Shown: piece by piece, positions 28,301 through 36,313 of the stretch
Layout: each line of letters begins with the position of its first letter
How positions within the stretch are numbered: position 1 is the first letter of the stretch
Source of the DNA: Microseira wollei NIES-4236
Lineage (GTDB): Bacteria > Cyanobacteriota > Cyanobacteriia > Cyanobacteriales > Aerosakkonemataceae
Assembly (NCBI RefSeq): GCF_020521235.1
Contig: NZ_BLAY01000005.1
Span: 1 to 64,000, forward strand
DNA length: 64,000 nucleotides
Reading direction: 5' to 3'
The notes under the pieces: model-generated
Told to the model about the DNA's origin: nothing
The model's database searches: none
What the model saw: the letters and a program-made list of their open reading frames with translations, nothing else
Program-made: the position numbers and the translations under genes

Positions 28301-29631
28301 TCAACAATTGATGCTCTAACATCTGCATCGGTAGGTATATCACTTCTCAACAGAACATCTGGATCTGTCTTTATAATTTCTTGTAGGACATCCGCTCTCA
28401 TGCTAGCTAACCATGCAGCAGTTTCATGAAGCTGAGGGATTAGTTTACGATCTGGATATTCAGATGAATAAATTAATTCCGTTATCTGAGTTAGAGGTAT
28501 TTCATGTTGCACCAAATACCAAGCAGCCAGAAATTCAGCGTAGGTCTGATGGGACCATCCCATTCGATATAGTCCACGAGATGAGAACAATCCAGTATCT
28601 AAAACCTCTTTAATTGCTGCTTCAGTGACTTCAAAATTTCTTCCGTTAGCACTCTCATTTCCCTGACACAATTTTTGCAGCAACACATCTTCTTCCGGAA
28701 CTTGCCCCCAATCAACACCAGTCCAAACTGCAAAACGATTACCAAAGATTGTAACCGCAGCAATCCGAGCGGCAACGATTAGGCGCTGCTCTAGCTCCAA
28801 ATTGCCCTTCTGCCTCGAACTACGAGGATCTTCTGGATTATCCTCGTCACACAAAAGTTTACAACCAGCCTGATACAAGTCACATAAGGTTTGATTTTCA
28901 GGGAATTGACCGTTGTAGCGACGGTAGGTATTGAGAAGAAATTTCAGCGTGACTGGCTTTATAGCTAGGGGAACAAGGTTTTTGTTCCAAATTTCTGTCA
29001 AAAAATATTCGGATTCGATCCCCTCACTTGCTGCCGCTGCTCTTACATCTGCAAGACGAAGTGGTGCTAATTCATATACTCCTACACCATCTTTTCCAAA
29101 AATATGTTTCAGTCCTTCTTCGAGGGTAGTTGACCAAACAGCGGTTCGGCAATTGATCCGAAGGAATAGGCGATTTGCTTTATCCTGGTATTCTATAAAC
29201 TCATCAGCCAACAATGCTGCTACAGTGTCTATTCGCAGCAAACACTCATCTAGGCTATCGAGAAAAATATACAGACGATGCGTACCTTCTACCCAAGTTG
29301 TAAATTTTGGACTTTCAAATAATTTCTTAACGAGCCTGTCTTCACTCCCGAATGAGTGAAGATCTAAGGTTAGTTCCTCGTCTCCATTCGCTTTGATTTG
29401 ATTGCAAATCCTTTCTTGCTCGGCCTTCATTGCATGGGTTTTACCGATACCTGGTTCACCCAAAAGCACTAGGCAAGGCAAGCTGGATATTTCCGCAAAA
29501 CTTTTCAGGTCTGGATTATCTGCCCTCCCCCATTCAGTATCCGGGTCACACAAATAACCGCGATCGCCAAGGCTAATCCGACTTGACCGAGGGCACCAGA
29601 ATCGCTTCCAACTGTAAGCTTGTTCTGACAT
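25393..29631 (-). CDS. Large P-loop NTPase (NACHT/STAND-like) with helical solenoid and C-terminal PD-(D/E)XK-like domain
   Basis: 1412 aa. Near the N-terminus is a P-loop (LLGEPGIGKTHA, residues 56-67) and a NACHT/STAND-like Walker B (YIFLDSLDECLLR, 121-133), followed by an NCRTAVW segment resembling sensor 1. A winged-helix-like and long alpha-helical region runs through about residues 300-1250 (HEAT-like near 480-600). Near 1295-1330 is a nuclease-like pattern: GERTDIHVDAVV...ITVIIEVKGCW, fitting the D...ExK of PD-(D/E)XK folds. Such a gene would sense a trigger, oligomerise and cut nucleic acid, as in some anti-phage STAND proteins, but the nuclease lies at the C-terminus, which is less usual. 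Function is inference. An A-family MITE lies 22 bp beyond its stop. Confidence 0.82.
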   Translation of the reverse strand: MSEQAYSWKRFWCPRSSRISLGDRGYLCDPDTEWGRADNPDLKSFAEISSLPCLVLLGEPGIGKTHAMKAEQERICNQIKANGDEELTLDLHSFGSEDRLVKKLFESPKFTTWVEGTHRLYIFLDSLDECLLRIDTVAALLADEFIEYQDKANRLFLRINCRTAVWSTTLEEGLKHIFGKDGVGVYELAPLRLADVRAAAASEGIESEYFLTEIWNKNLVPLAIKPVTLKFLLNTYRRYNGQFPENQTLCDLYQAGCKLLCDEDNPEDPRSSRQKGNLELEQRLIVAARIAAVTIFGNRFAVWTGVDWGQVPEEDVLLQKLCQGNESANGRNFEVTEAAIKEVLDTGLFSSRGLYRMGWSHQTYAEFLAAWYLVQHEIPLTQITELIYSSEYPDRKLIPQLHETAAWLASMRADVLQEIIKTDPDVLLRSDIPTDADVRASIVDNLLLQYEQEKLFDRNLDNYRHYAKLNHSGLAAQLHPYICDPNKQIDARDLAIHIAEGCEVHEFQEELVNLALDSSQSIYLRVSAAKAICSVGDVDTRLKLKPLAVRQLPEDEDDRLKGYILKALWSDHLTAEELFQALTSPKKLNFFGAYQMFLKYHLAPQLQPHDLVFALNWIEKQGIRCFGHPFEELADAILIKAWEHFDLPGVAESFTKVALVQWRDHQRIITHDSKLQDQFASSLLNDSKKRRTLIEQAVLIISKTEENPFFLFRYLKDENVLIPEDVFWILEMLQNYDYEKPQKIWVQLLQWSFNRQDAKQIDAIITATQTNNILLGFFAPYFEPIELDSILAEKLRYDYLRMQEMQDRRQNTPLLEPPPKERVLQLLEKLEAGDLSAWWQLNREMTLKPESKYYGDELELDLTKLPGWQEAEEVTRKRIIEGAKKYIQQQNDIPYDWIGTNTDNRPALAGCRALHLLLKESSDFLNTLSPEICRKLTPVIIAAPFDNQHKDSYLEILKRSYLNAPQVFINTMITLIDKDNQEHEYLFGVNRFDKCWDERLKLALIEKAKDPSLKPQCVGQLLEELLKQGLTEARDFANSLISFPLPLVENEREKALIASRVLVENSAPSSWSFLWSLIQQDSSFGREVLELAANRYSFGIQLHLTETQLADLYLWLVQQYPYDEDPDYSNEVLAHFVTAREGMANLRDNVLTQLKEQATLQACAEIQRLIQELPDIAWLRKTLIDAQANMRRKTWQPPQPEQILQIVSDSTRRLVQNGQQLLDVLLESLKRLELELQGETPAVRDLWDKVDDKKFKPVDENAFSDYVKRFLDKDLKSRGIVVNREVELRRNYGGSPGERTDIHVDAVVKKPNGELYDCITVIIEVKGCWHKDLNSAMEEQLVKRYLQDNSSKYGLYLVGWFNCHQWDDKDSRKGKAPKISIDEAREQFDRQAEQLSSPANVVRAYVLNTALR

Positions 29632-29697
29632 TTTAAATAATACGTAGAGCGAACAAAAGCTTGTATTTCTAAGGATAACCCGACCTGGGAGTTACGC

Positions 29698-29910
29698 CTA
29701 ATTTGGCTCTGTCTCACCAGAAGTTGCTTGCTCAATCCTCCGTTCTAGGGTTTTCTCCCAATCAGGATCGTCCGGGTTGATGGTTATCATGCGCCCTGCT
29801 GCTTTTGAACGATCGACATAGACATGAAAAGCATTTACGTCTTCTCGGTGAATCAGCACATACCGACGCAGTTCGTCAAGACTCATATTGTTGTAGTTGA
29901 CTAATGTCAT
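29698..29910 (-). CDS. DUF6887-like small protein
   Basis: 70 aa. The N-terminal MSLDELRRYVLIHREDVNAFHVYVDR matches the pattern of the larger protein at 40556 (MSNAELRTYILSHRDDDEAIRVLF). Family function is unknown. In cyanobacteria such genes usually follow a DUF6888-like gene; here only the end of a possible partner remains upstream. It lies 66 bp before the 1412-aa NTPase on the same strand and could share its transcript. Confidence 0.65.
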   Translation of the reverse strand: MTLVNYNNMSLDELRRYVLIHREDVNAFHVYVDRSKAAGRMITINPDDPDWEKTLERRIEQATSGETEPN

Positions 29911-30000
29911 GGCTCGTAACCTCCTGTTGGCTTGATTTCAAAGTCAAGACTATCTCCAGCAAGTACGTCAATAGACCTGTTGCAAAAGTATTCTTCATCC
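29907..30000 (-). pseudogene. C-terminal remnant of a DUF6888-like partner gene
   Basis: The frame ...RSIDVLAGDSLDFEIKPTGG... ends in a TGA overlapping the ATG of the DUF6887-like gene. It resembles the YILAGDELQIIVPQNG end of the intact gene at 41160. Upstream it runs into repeats at 30005-30122, so the N-terminal half is gone. The assignment rests on a short match. Confidence 0.4.
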
Positions 30001-30004
30001 ACTC

Positions 30005-30122
30005 TCTTCGGCAGGCGAGACGCCTACCCCACAAGAATTTTTTTTGTTTTGTGGGGTGGGCATCTTGCCCGCCGCCTACCCCACAAGAATTTTTTTTTGT
30101 GGGGTGGGCATCTTGCCCGCCC
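30005..30122. repeat. Two copies of a CCTACCCCACAAGAATTTTTTTT hairpin repeat
   Basis: CTACCCCACAAGAA, a T-run, GTGGGGTGGGCATCTTGCCCGCC occurs twice in direct order (about 30029-30075 and 30077-30122). Each is a hairpin (CCCCAC/GTGGGG) with a second GGGC..GCCC stem. No gene is seen in 30001-30248. Confidence 0.75.
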
Positions 30123-30248
30123 CAAATACTTTTGCCAGAAGTCAATCAAATCTGAAATCTCACGGCGATCGCTCGCTGTTGCCCGGTAAACGCTAGAATT
30201 TGCCCATGTCCAGTACATAATAATCCTAAAATTCTGTTGAATTGAGCT

Positions 30249-30881
30249 ATGGCAGAAGCAACCAATCACAATGAAGCGGGTGAAGTAGCACCCAGCACAG
30301 TTGAACAGCAAGCTCCCAGCGTCGCTGAAGAACGCGCTCCCAGCACCGACTCCCCGGTGGCGACGGATATTCCCTCTGCAAACGCGCCCGATCCAACAGC
30401 ATTAAATCCAGAAACAAGTCCGAATGCGGCAGTTGAGAAAACTGCTGCCAAAAAACCTGCTGGTGATGCAGCTAAACCAGCTGCTGCCAAAAAGGAAAAA
30501 GCACCAGCTGTTGAAGATAAACCCTTCGCCGAGTTTATTCAACAAGACTTCATGCCAGCGTTGAAAGCAAAACTGGCTAAGCAAGGTGTTGAGGATTTAG
30601 AACTGACGCTGGCAAAGCAAAAAATTCCAGTGATTGGCTATGCCGATGCGCCGGAATGTTCGCAAATTATCGGTCGCTGGAATGATGGTTGGCGTGAATT
30701 TCGCGTTTATTTCATCCAAGACAATCTTCAAGGGCCACGGGGTTTTTCCTATGCTGAAAATAAAGGAAAGCCTAGTACAATTGAACCTTTCTTGATTGAC
30801 GAAAGAAAAATAACCCTCGATTTGCTATTGTTTGGGGTTGTCCAGCGGTTAAATGGTCAAAAGTGGCTGGTGAGAAATTAG
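30249..30881 (+). CDS. DUF2996 domain protein
   Basis: 210 aa. The first 90 residues are a low-complexity Ala/Pro/Glu/Lys linker (AAKKPAGDAAKPAAAKKEK). The C-terminal part (FAEFIQQDFMPALKAKLAKQ to LNGQKWLVRN) is the DUF2996 domain, restricted mainly to cyanobacteria and plastids and linked in plants to chloroplast ATP synthase assembly (CGLD22/CGL160-type naming varies). No transmembrane helix is seen. A hairpin terminator follows. Confidence 0.8.
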   Translation: MAEATNHNEAGEVAPSTVEQQAPSVAEERAPSTDSPVATDIPSANAPDPTALNPETSPNAAVEKTAAKKPAGDAAKPAAAKKEKAPAVEDKPFAEFIQQDFMPALKAKLAKQGVEDLELTLAKQKIPVIGYADAPECSQIIGRWNDGWREFRVYFIQDNLQGPRGFSYAENKGKPSTIEPFLIDERKITLDLLLFGVVQRLNGQKWLVRN

Positions 30882-30917
30882 GGAATAGGCATAATTAAAC
30901 GCCACATGGATTTCTTT

Positions 30918-30951
30918 AAAAACCCGGTTTCTTAAAGAAACCGGGTTTTTT
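30918..30951. terminator. Rho-independent-like bidirectional hairpin
   Basis: AAAAACCCGGTTTCTT and AAGAAACCGGGTTTTT form a strong stem with A- and T-runs on both sides. It lies between the convergent DUF2996 and alpha/beta hydrolase genes, so it can end both. The same AACCCGGTTTC stem occurs in F-family elements, so it may be a captured repeat. Confidence 0.75.
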
Positions 30952-30996
30952 GAGCGCAATCGAAACAATAAGCAATACCCAAGTTATAGCCGGAAG

Positions 30997-31848
30997 TTAC
31001 CCCCACGGGGGTAACTTCCCTGTTACCGTTACTGGTACATACTCATGCAAAAAATCAAGCAGTAAGCTGTTGAAAAATTTTGAATTATCTAGATTGGCCG
31101 CGTGCCCCGCCTTGGGAATCACCTGATATCGGCAATTTGGTTCGCGTGTTGCCCATACTGAGGCAATCTTTTTAATGTTACCTGTCATATCATTATCACC
31201 ATGCGTTAACAACAGGGGTTGCGTAATGTGATATCCAGGTTCGTAGTGCAAGACCTTCGTTAACTCAGTCATCACCGCGATAAAATTATGCTTTGATATT
31301 TGCTCGAATGCTCGATTCAAATACGCTCGAGCCTCAGCACTGATCGCGCTCACCTGAACCATCTGATGCTTCAGTAAATTCCACGGATAGAACTTGAGCA
31401 GTGAAATGGCAATTTGAGTCTGCAACATTTCTAGTTGTGAAAGTTTGAGTGTGTTACAAGTGCAACCCAGCATGACCAATGCCCTAATGGAGTTTGGATA
31501 ATAGAACACAAGCTCCTGATGAATGTTGCCTCCCATTGAGTGTCCAACAAAGGTTGCCTGGGAGCAACCCAACCGCTCAAGCATTGTGAGTAGATCGTTG
31601 ATCGCATCGCGAATTGTAAACTCTTTGCCTCTTAGTTGCGATAGCCCATGTCCACGCACGTCCCAAGTCAGCACGCGATATTCTTGAGCAATGAAAGGTA
31701 CTTGCGCGTCAAACTCGTGGTGATCTACTCCGGCTCCGTGCGTAAAAATAATTAAAGGTTTATCTTCTGAACCAGTCAGCCAGTAGTGAAGCAAACAGCC
31801 ATCCTGCTCAACGATCTGCTCAGTAGTCACCTGATTAACTCGTTTCAT
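30997..31848 (-). CDS. Alpha/beta hydrolase
   Basis: About 283 aa from the ATG at 31848 (a GTG at 31863 is also open). The fold is clear: oxyanion segment FTHGAGVDHHEF, nucleophile elbow FVGHSMGGNIHQE, then LLLTHGDNDMTGNI (acid) and KAGHAANLD (catalytic His). The substrate is unknown. The last codons lie in a perfect hairpin (GGAAGTTACCCCC/GGGGGTAACTTCC, 30992-31018) that probably serves as terminator. Confidence 0.88.
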   Translation of the reverse strand: MKRVNQVTTEQIVEQDGCLLHYWLTGSEDKPLIIFTHGAGVDHHEFDAQVPFIAQEYRVLTWDVRGHGLSQLRGKEFTIRDAINDLLTMLERLGCSQATFVGHSMGGNIHQELVFYYPNSIRALVMLGCTCNTLKLSQLEMLQTQIAISLLKFYPWNLLKHQMVQVSAISAEARAYLNRAFEQISKHNFIAVMTELTKVLHYEPGYHITQPLLLTHGDNDMTGNIKKIASVWATREPNCRYQVIPKAGHAANLDNSKFFNSLLLDFLHEYVPVTVTGKLPPWG

Positions 31849-31918
31849 TGCTGCCAAAACCACATTAATGAAAGCTGATATCTAACTGATACTTCTAAAA
31901 TGCTGCGATTCTTACTAT

Positions 31919-32003
31919 TTGCTAATTGCTAATTGCTAATTGCTCATGGGAATATTTGACGGCTCTACCATTAGCCATTAGCTATTAGCTATTAGCTATT
32001 AGC
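31919..32003. repeat. STRR tracts (GCTAATT)n and (TTAGCTA)n
   Basis: GCTAATT heptamers (31919-31943) and TTAGCCA/TTAGCTA heptamers (31971-32003) flank a short spacer. They are roughly complementary. Confidence 0.85.
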
Positions 32004-32030
32004 GATGATGGGCTATTAGCCGGATGTGTC

Positions 32031-32097
32031 TAAGAGCGATATGCCGACCGCACGCTAAGAGCATCCGCGCCGCGAAGCTTACGCGATCGCACCCCAA
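32031..32097. repeat. Dispersed repeat GCGATATGCCGACCGCACG
   Basis: GAGCGATATGCCGACCGCAC continues into GCATCCGCGCCGCGAAGC and a HIP1 site. Related pieces are at 4500-4555 and 23178-23213. Confidence 0.55.
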
Positions 32098-32099
32098 CC

Positions 32100-32570
32100 T
32101 CACAATTCGATAAAGTCATAAATTACAACACCAGAAACTGGATCGTTACCGACATCGATATAGCCGCTTTGCACCATTTCCTTTAAAGTCGCTTCCACCT
32201 CGGCAAAGCCAACCCCAGTATCCATTACTGCTTGAGTGACCGTAATTTTACCACCACGAACCGCCGCCGCTTTGACGAGTTTTACCATCAATTGCTCGCG
32301 GGGAGTTTGAACAACAGCCGCTGCAACGGCGGCTTGAGTTAAAGGAACTCCCGTGGGAGATAAACCCAATTTGGCTCTAGTTTGGGCGTTGTGTTCGTCC
32401 ACCATGTTGGGAACCAAAACTAAATCGATAAATTGCCCAACGCCAAATAAGCCCCAGGTACAAAACCACAGCAGCCCCGTGCCAATCTTTTTGTTATAAA
32501 GCCGATGCAGTCCGCCTAAGCCGAAAAACCAACCCAGCCAGAACAGATAGCTAGTGCCTATATCGTTCAT
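32100..32570 (-). CDS. TM2-domain membrane protein
   Basis: 156 aa. Residues 1-60 are a TM2 domain with two helices (FWLGWFFGLGGLHRLYNKKIG; GLLWFCTWGLFGVGQFIDL) carrying the G-x-H-R-F/L-Y pattern. The C-terminal half (REQLMVKLVKAAAVRGGKIT...VSGVVIYDFIEL) looks like a small winged-helix module facing the cytosol. TM2 proteins are broadly conserved and of unclear role. Confidence 0.85.
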   Translation of the reverse strand: MNDIGTSYLFWLGWFFGLGGLHRLYNKKIGTGLLWFCTWGLFGVGQFIDLVLVPNMVDEHNAQTRAKLGLSPTGVPLTQAAVAAAVVQTPREQLMVKLVKAAAVRGGKITVTQAVMDTGVGFAEVEATLKEMVQSGYIDVGNDPVSGVVIYDFIEL

Positions 32571-32638
32571 CGGTTACTAACGCTAAAGTTATCCAATTTT
32601 AATCATAGTAGCTCTTCTTCACACCAGCTTCACAAATA

Positions 32639-32740
32639 CAGGAATTACGCAAGGGCTTTCCTAGAAACCGGGTTTCTGCCTAGATCTCTAGTTCCAAAGC
32701 CACGATTTTTCACAGAAACCCGGTTTCTTTGCGTTGCGCG
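32639..32740. mobile_element. F-family inverted-repeat element, copy F4 (decayed right end)
   Basis: Starts CAGGAATTACGCA. Subterminal arms AGAAACCGGGTTTCT and AGAAACCCGGTTTCTTT are complementary. The right end reads TGCGTTGCGCG where TGCGTAAGTCCTG is expected. Confidence 0.6.
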
Positions 32741-32928
32741 CTTCTTGACAAAAATAATTTACTGTGCTATAAAAAATCATTTACCTGCCTTCTGCCTTGT
32801 CATCAACCTTTGCAAGTCTTAACAAAATCCGCAACAATTAGTAGCCTAGACCTTGGTAGACTAAAACCCAGCCCCTGAATCGCTGGACACAGGCAAAAAC
32901 TTAAAAACAGATAAAAGAACAATTACCT

Positions 32929-34005
32929 ATGGTAGATTCCCTCAAGAAACCCAGCTTTGAAGAACTAAGGCCCGGAATAAAAGTCCCAGCAAAGGACACC
33001 ATCCTGACGCCTCGGTTCTACACCACCGACTTCGACGAAATGGCGAAAATGGATATTTCGCCCAACGAAGACGAGTTGAGGGCGATTTTAGAAGAGTTCC
33101 GCACCGACTACAATCGCAACCACTTCGTGCGGGATGCTGAGTTTGAACAATCTTGGGATAGCATCGACGGGGAAACTCGCAAGTTGTTCATCGAGTTCTT
33201 GGAACGTTCCTGTACGGCGGAATTTTCCGGCTTTTTGCTGTACAAGGAACTGGGACGCCGCATGAAAGATAAAAGCCCAGTTTTGGCAGAATGCTTTAAC
33301 CTGATGTCGCGGGATGAAGCACGCCACGCGGGTTTCCTCAACAAGGCGATGTCGGATTTCAATCTGTCCCTAGACTTGGGATTTTTGACCAAAAATAAAA
33401 AATACACCTTCTTCAAGCCCAAGTTTATTTTCTACGCCACCTACCTTTCAGAAAAAATTGGTTACTGGCGCTATATCACAATTTATCGCCATTTGGAAGC
33501 CCATCCAGAAGATCGGATTTATCCGATTTTCCGCTTCTTTGAAAACTGGTGTCAGGATGAAAACCGCCACGGGGACTTCTTTGACGCCATCATGAAGTCG
33601 CAACCCCACACGCTGAACGATTGGAAGGCGAAGCTGTGGAGTCGCTTCTTCCTGCTGTCGGTGTTTGCGACGATGTATCTCAACGATATTCAGCGCAAAG
33701 ATTTCTACGCCTCGATTGGTTTGGATGCGCGGGAATATGATATTCACGTGATCGAGAAGACCAACGAAACCGCTGGGCGCGTGTTCCCGGTGATGTTGGA
33801 TGTGAATAAACCAGAGTTTTATCAGCGACTGGATGTTTGCGTCAAGAATAACGAAAAGTTGACAGCCATAGTCAACTCCAACACTCCGAAATTCCTGCAA
33901 TTGTTCCAAAAGCTGCCCTACTACATCTCGAATGGTTGGCAGTTACTGCGACTGTACTTGATGAAGCCAATTGATGTAACGCATCTCCAAGGTACAGTCA
34001 AATAG
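32929..34005 (+). CDS. acsF: Mg-protoporphyrin IX monomethyl ester (oxidative) cyclase
   Basis: 358 aa, usual length. It has the diiron ligands in [17 protein letters not shown] (E), [13 protein letters not shown] (ExxH) and [13 protein letters not shown] (ExxH). It forms the isocyclic ring of chlorophyll aerobically, converting Mg-protoporphyrin monomethyl ester to protochlorophyllide at the thylakoid membrane. Opening residues ([20 protein letters not shown]) match cyanobacterial/plant AcsF. A strong terminator follows at 34034. The only copy in this window; many cyanobacteria carry a second, low-oxygen isoform elsewhere. Confidence 0.96.
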   Translation: MVDSLKKPSFEELRPGIKVPAKDTILTPRFYTTDFDEMAKMDISPNEDELRAILEEFRTDYNRNHFVRDAEFEQSWDSIDGETRKLFIEFLERSCTAEFSGFLLYKELGRRMKDKSPVLAECFNLMSRDEARHAGFLNKAMSDFNLSLDLGFLTKNKKYTFFKPKFIFYATYLSEKIGYWRYITIYRHLEAHPEDRIYPIFRFFENWCQDENRHGDFFDAIMKSQPHTLNDWKAKLWSRFFLLSVFATMYLNDIQRKDFYASIGLDAREYDIHVIEKTNETAGRVFPVMLDVNKPEFYQRLDVCVKNNEKLTAIVNSNTPKFLQLFQKLPYYISNGWQLLRLYLMKPIDVTHLQGTVK

Positions 34006-34033
34006 TTTTTCATATGTTGCTCCTTGATTATCC

Positions 34034-34065
34034 CGGTTCTGCTTTTAGCAGAACCGTTTTTTTTT
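34034..34065 (+). terminator. Rho-independent terminator of acsF
   Basis: CGGTTCTGCTTTTAGCAGAACCG followed by a run of nine T. The stem is 10 bp and perfect, 28 bp after the acsF stop. Confidence 0.92.
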
Positions 34066-34117
34066 GCAAAGGATTTTGCCGGGGATGTGACACATGATAT
34101 ATTTGCTACCGTATTAC

Positions 34118-34228
34118 AGCGGATTGCAAATGATTGAAGGAAAGCCTTTTGGCGCTTTGTTTGTGTAGCGGGTATTAAATACCCGCTACACAAACAAAGC
34201 GCCGTACCACAGGGGGCTGCAATCCGCT
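34118..34228. mobile_element. E-type inverted-repeat element, copy 2
   Basis: Outer ends AGCGGATTGCA and TGCAATCCGCT. The inner hairpin TTTGTTTGTGTAGCGGGTAT with its complement is perfect. Same outer ends as 18456-18565, with a changed inner stem. Confidence 0.75.
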
Positions 34229-34302
34229 ATAAGATAATCTATCCCCTCCATTTGGTTCGCTGCTAGCACGCTGCGGGTTTAAACTTATAATTTTAGCTGG
34301 CA

Positions 34303-35046
34303 ATGAAATTCAATTACTCGCTTGTACCGATCGGCATTAGCTTGACACTGGTAACAACTCCTGCTTGGTGTCAAACTCAACCCCAAGCAACTCCCACGCC
34401 TGCTGCTGGCGAACAAACTCAGCCGCAACAAAATCCTACCCCTGCTGCGGGTGACTTAGATTTAAGTCCAGAAATTATTGAAAGCAGTCCGGTTTTGCAG
34501 CGGTGGCGACAGCAAGTACCGAATGTTTTGCGGGATATTAGAAATGACCCTAGTTTTCGTACCAGATTGCGGTTGGGTTATTCCCAGTTTCCTTCGAGCG
34601 ATCGCGCTAGTGGTGTAAATTTAGGTGTGGAAGATTTTTTTCTAGGTCGAACCGGGTTAACCCTAAGTGGAGAATACCAGACTTCGTTTAACGGCGAACG
34701 ATCGGGGTATGGGGGAGATTTGCGTTATTATCTGCTGCCTTTAGGTGGCTATATAAATGTTGCCCCTGTGTTGGGTTATCGGCATTTAGAAACCGAAAAA
34801 TATTCCAGGGGTGGGGTGAATATCGGTGCTAGGTTAATGTTGGTATTATCTCGCGGCGGTGCGGCAGATATTTCTTTAACTCAGAGTTGGGTATCCCCAG
34901 GAACCGATGAAGAAATTGGTTTGACAACGCTTTCTTTTGGTTATGCCATTACGCGCAATGTCCGAGTTGCTACAGATATTCAGCGGCAAAATGCTAGGGA
35001 AGATAAAGATAGTCGGGTGGGAATTGTTTTCGAGTGGATGCCTTGA
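34303..35046 (+). CDS. Secreted outer-membrane beta-barrel-like protein
   Basis: 247 aa. A signal peptide (cleavage after TPAWC or TPAWCQ) is followed by a proline/glutamine-rich stretch with a repeated TPAAGEQTQPQ / TPAAGDLD motif. From residue 65 on, alternating hydrophobic strands (LRLGYSQFPSS, GVNLGVEDFFL, LTLSGEYQTS, LRYYLLPLGGYINVAPVLGYRH) suggest a small barrel ending in VGIVFEWMP. No family name is certain. It ends 3 bp before the broken methyltransferase on the other strand. Confidence 0.75.
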   Translation: MKFNYSLVPIGISLTLVTTPAWCQTQPQATPTPAAGEQTQPQQNPTPAAGDLDLSPEIIESSPVLQRWRQQVPNVLRDIRNDPSFRTRLRLGYSQFPSSDRASGVNLGVEDFFLGRTGLTLSGEYQTSFNGERSGYGGDLRYYLLPLGGYINVAPVLGYRHLETEKYSRGGVNIGARLMLVLSRGGAADISLTQSWVSPGTDEEIGLTTLSFGYAITRNVRVATDIQRQNAREDKDSRVGIVFEWMP

Positions 35047-35048
35047 GG

Positions 35049-35714
35049 TTATACAGCGAGGTCTAGAGGCAGCAAATCGCTGATATCTCTCAAATGCTTG
35101 CCTTCAACCATAATTCGCAACATTTCACCAGCATCCTCTAAATCTGCTTCCCTAACAGATGCCATTAACTCATAAAGAGAAAAATGGTAAACACAGTCTA
35201 TATCACCTGTGCCAAGCGCAATAGAAGCAATTCGGCTGGGCAAAGGTTCAGCAGTTACTACAATAATGTGATGCCAAAGTGAGCGACGGGAGTCGCCTGG
35301 TCGCTTTTTGTTAAGCAGGCTAAAGCCTTGACAAGGCAAACCGCCGATCACAACATCCGACAGGGGAATTTTTGGTTTTCTCCCTAGCCAGTCTTCGATA
35401 TTGGCTAATATCCCATGTCTGCCAAAATTAGCGGCATAACTTTCTATAGCAGCCTTATCGTTATCTAGGGCAAGGATACTTTGAAATCCACCCCCATATC
35501 GTGATATCGTGTCCGGTTGCATCGGTTGCGTTTGGAGAGCAAAGGGGATGGGGGAGCAAAGGGGATGGGGGAGAAAAAACGCTTTTTCGCACAATCAACT
35601 ATACACAACTGATCTCTCGCGGACATGATATGAGTCGGTGAATCCAAGAGTCAAACCGCCTGCTCCTGAGAATAGGTCAATTAGACGATATTTCTTAGCT
35701 AGGCTTCTGTTCAA
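35049..35714 (-). pseudogene. C5-cytosine DNA methyltransferase, interrupted by MITE A4 and fused to foreign sequence
   Basis: From a TTG at 35714 (AGGGG just upstream) the frame reads the SAM motif I (YRLIDLFSGAGGLTLGFTDS), then enters the MITE at 35630 and stops. After the MITE the same frame resumes (RYGGGFQSILALDNDKAAIES) and reaches motif IV, VVIGGLPCQGFSLLNKKRPG. Removing the 126-bp element and one TCA gives GFTDSRYGGGFQSILALDND, a perfect family match. Past SRRSLW the sequence no longer fits a methyltransferase (VVTAEPLPSRIASIALG...LPLDLAV), so the target-recognition half has been lost and replaced by the tail of another gene. No restriction enzyme gene is nearby. Confidence 0.88.
35505..35630. 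mobile_element. MITE family A, copy A4 (126 bp, TGA/TCA duplication)
   Basis: Ends TATCGTGTCCGGTTGCATCG and GATCTCTCGCGGACATGATA. TGA flanks both sides (35502-35504 and 35631-35633). The inside holds two copies of AGCAAAGGGGATGGGGG. It inserted in the methyltransferase between motif I and the second strand. Confidence 0.88.
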
Positions 35715-35743
35715 TTGATCACCCCTGCTACTTTGTTGTAGTG

Positions 35744-36238
35744 CTATTGATTAATCAAAGATTTAATGCGATCGCTCACCTCGGCTATCTGTTTCTCATC
35801 TAGATGTTCGGCAATATCGTTATAAAATACGACCACAGCAACAACCGAACCCGATTCTACAATCGGCACGCCCAAAGCTGCCTTTAACCCGACTTTTTTA
35901 GCCAGATGGGATCTGTAGTATATTGATGGTTCTAAGGATACGTTTTCAATCGATTCGCTTTGTTGCGTTAACCACACGCGCCCCGGTAACCCAGCACCTG
36001 CGCCAAAGGTAAAAGTTTCGGATTCTTTGCGGAACTCTGCATATTGCTCATCAGCCATGTAGTAAGCTTGATGGCATTGCAGCATATCGTTTTTTGGCAC
36101 CCAGATTTCGCCGTATTTCCAGCCAGCAGATTCGCAGATTTGTTTGAGGATCTGCGTCAATTCGGTTTCTGAATTATCGGTTTTAATTTCCGGCAAGATG
36201 GCGTTCCAGGTTTTATGCGATTGCCTATCATTATACAT
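35744..36238 (-). CDS. Stand-alone GAF-domain protein
   Basis: 164 aa, a single GAF domain: CESAGWKYGEIWVPK, GAGLPGRVWLTQQSESIENVS, and GLKAALGVPIVESGSVVAVVVFYND. No chromophore cysteine in the usual bilin position is obvious, so a small-ligand or protein-sensing role is more likely. Shared terminator with the next gene upstream. Confidence 0.85.
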   Translation of the reverse strand: MYNDRQSHKTWNAILPEIKTDNSETELTQILKQICESAGWKYGEIWVPKNDMLQCHQAYYMADEQYAEFRKESETFTFGAGAGLPGRVWLTQQSESIENVSLEPSIYYRSHLAKKVGLKAALGVPIVESGSVVAVVVFYNDIAEHLDEKQIAEVSDRIKSLINQ

Positions 36239-36261
36239 CTATCTTTAGCTATTCCGATAAA

Positions 36262-36295
36262 AATAACCCTCCAGCAAAGTTGCCAGAGGGTTATT
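36262..36295. terminator. Hairpin terminator upstream of the GAF gene
   Basis: AATAACCCTC and GAGGGTTATT flank CAGCAAAGTTGCCA. It follows the stop of the 36314 gene (reading leftwards) and would end its transcript before the GAF gene. Confidence 0.8.
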
Positions 36296-36313
36296 TTCCA
36301 ATCTTTCTCTTAA

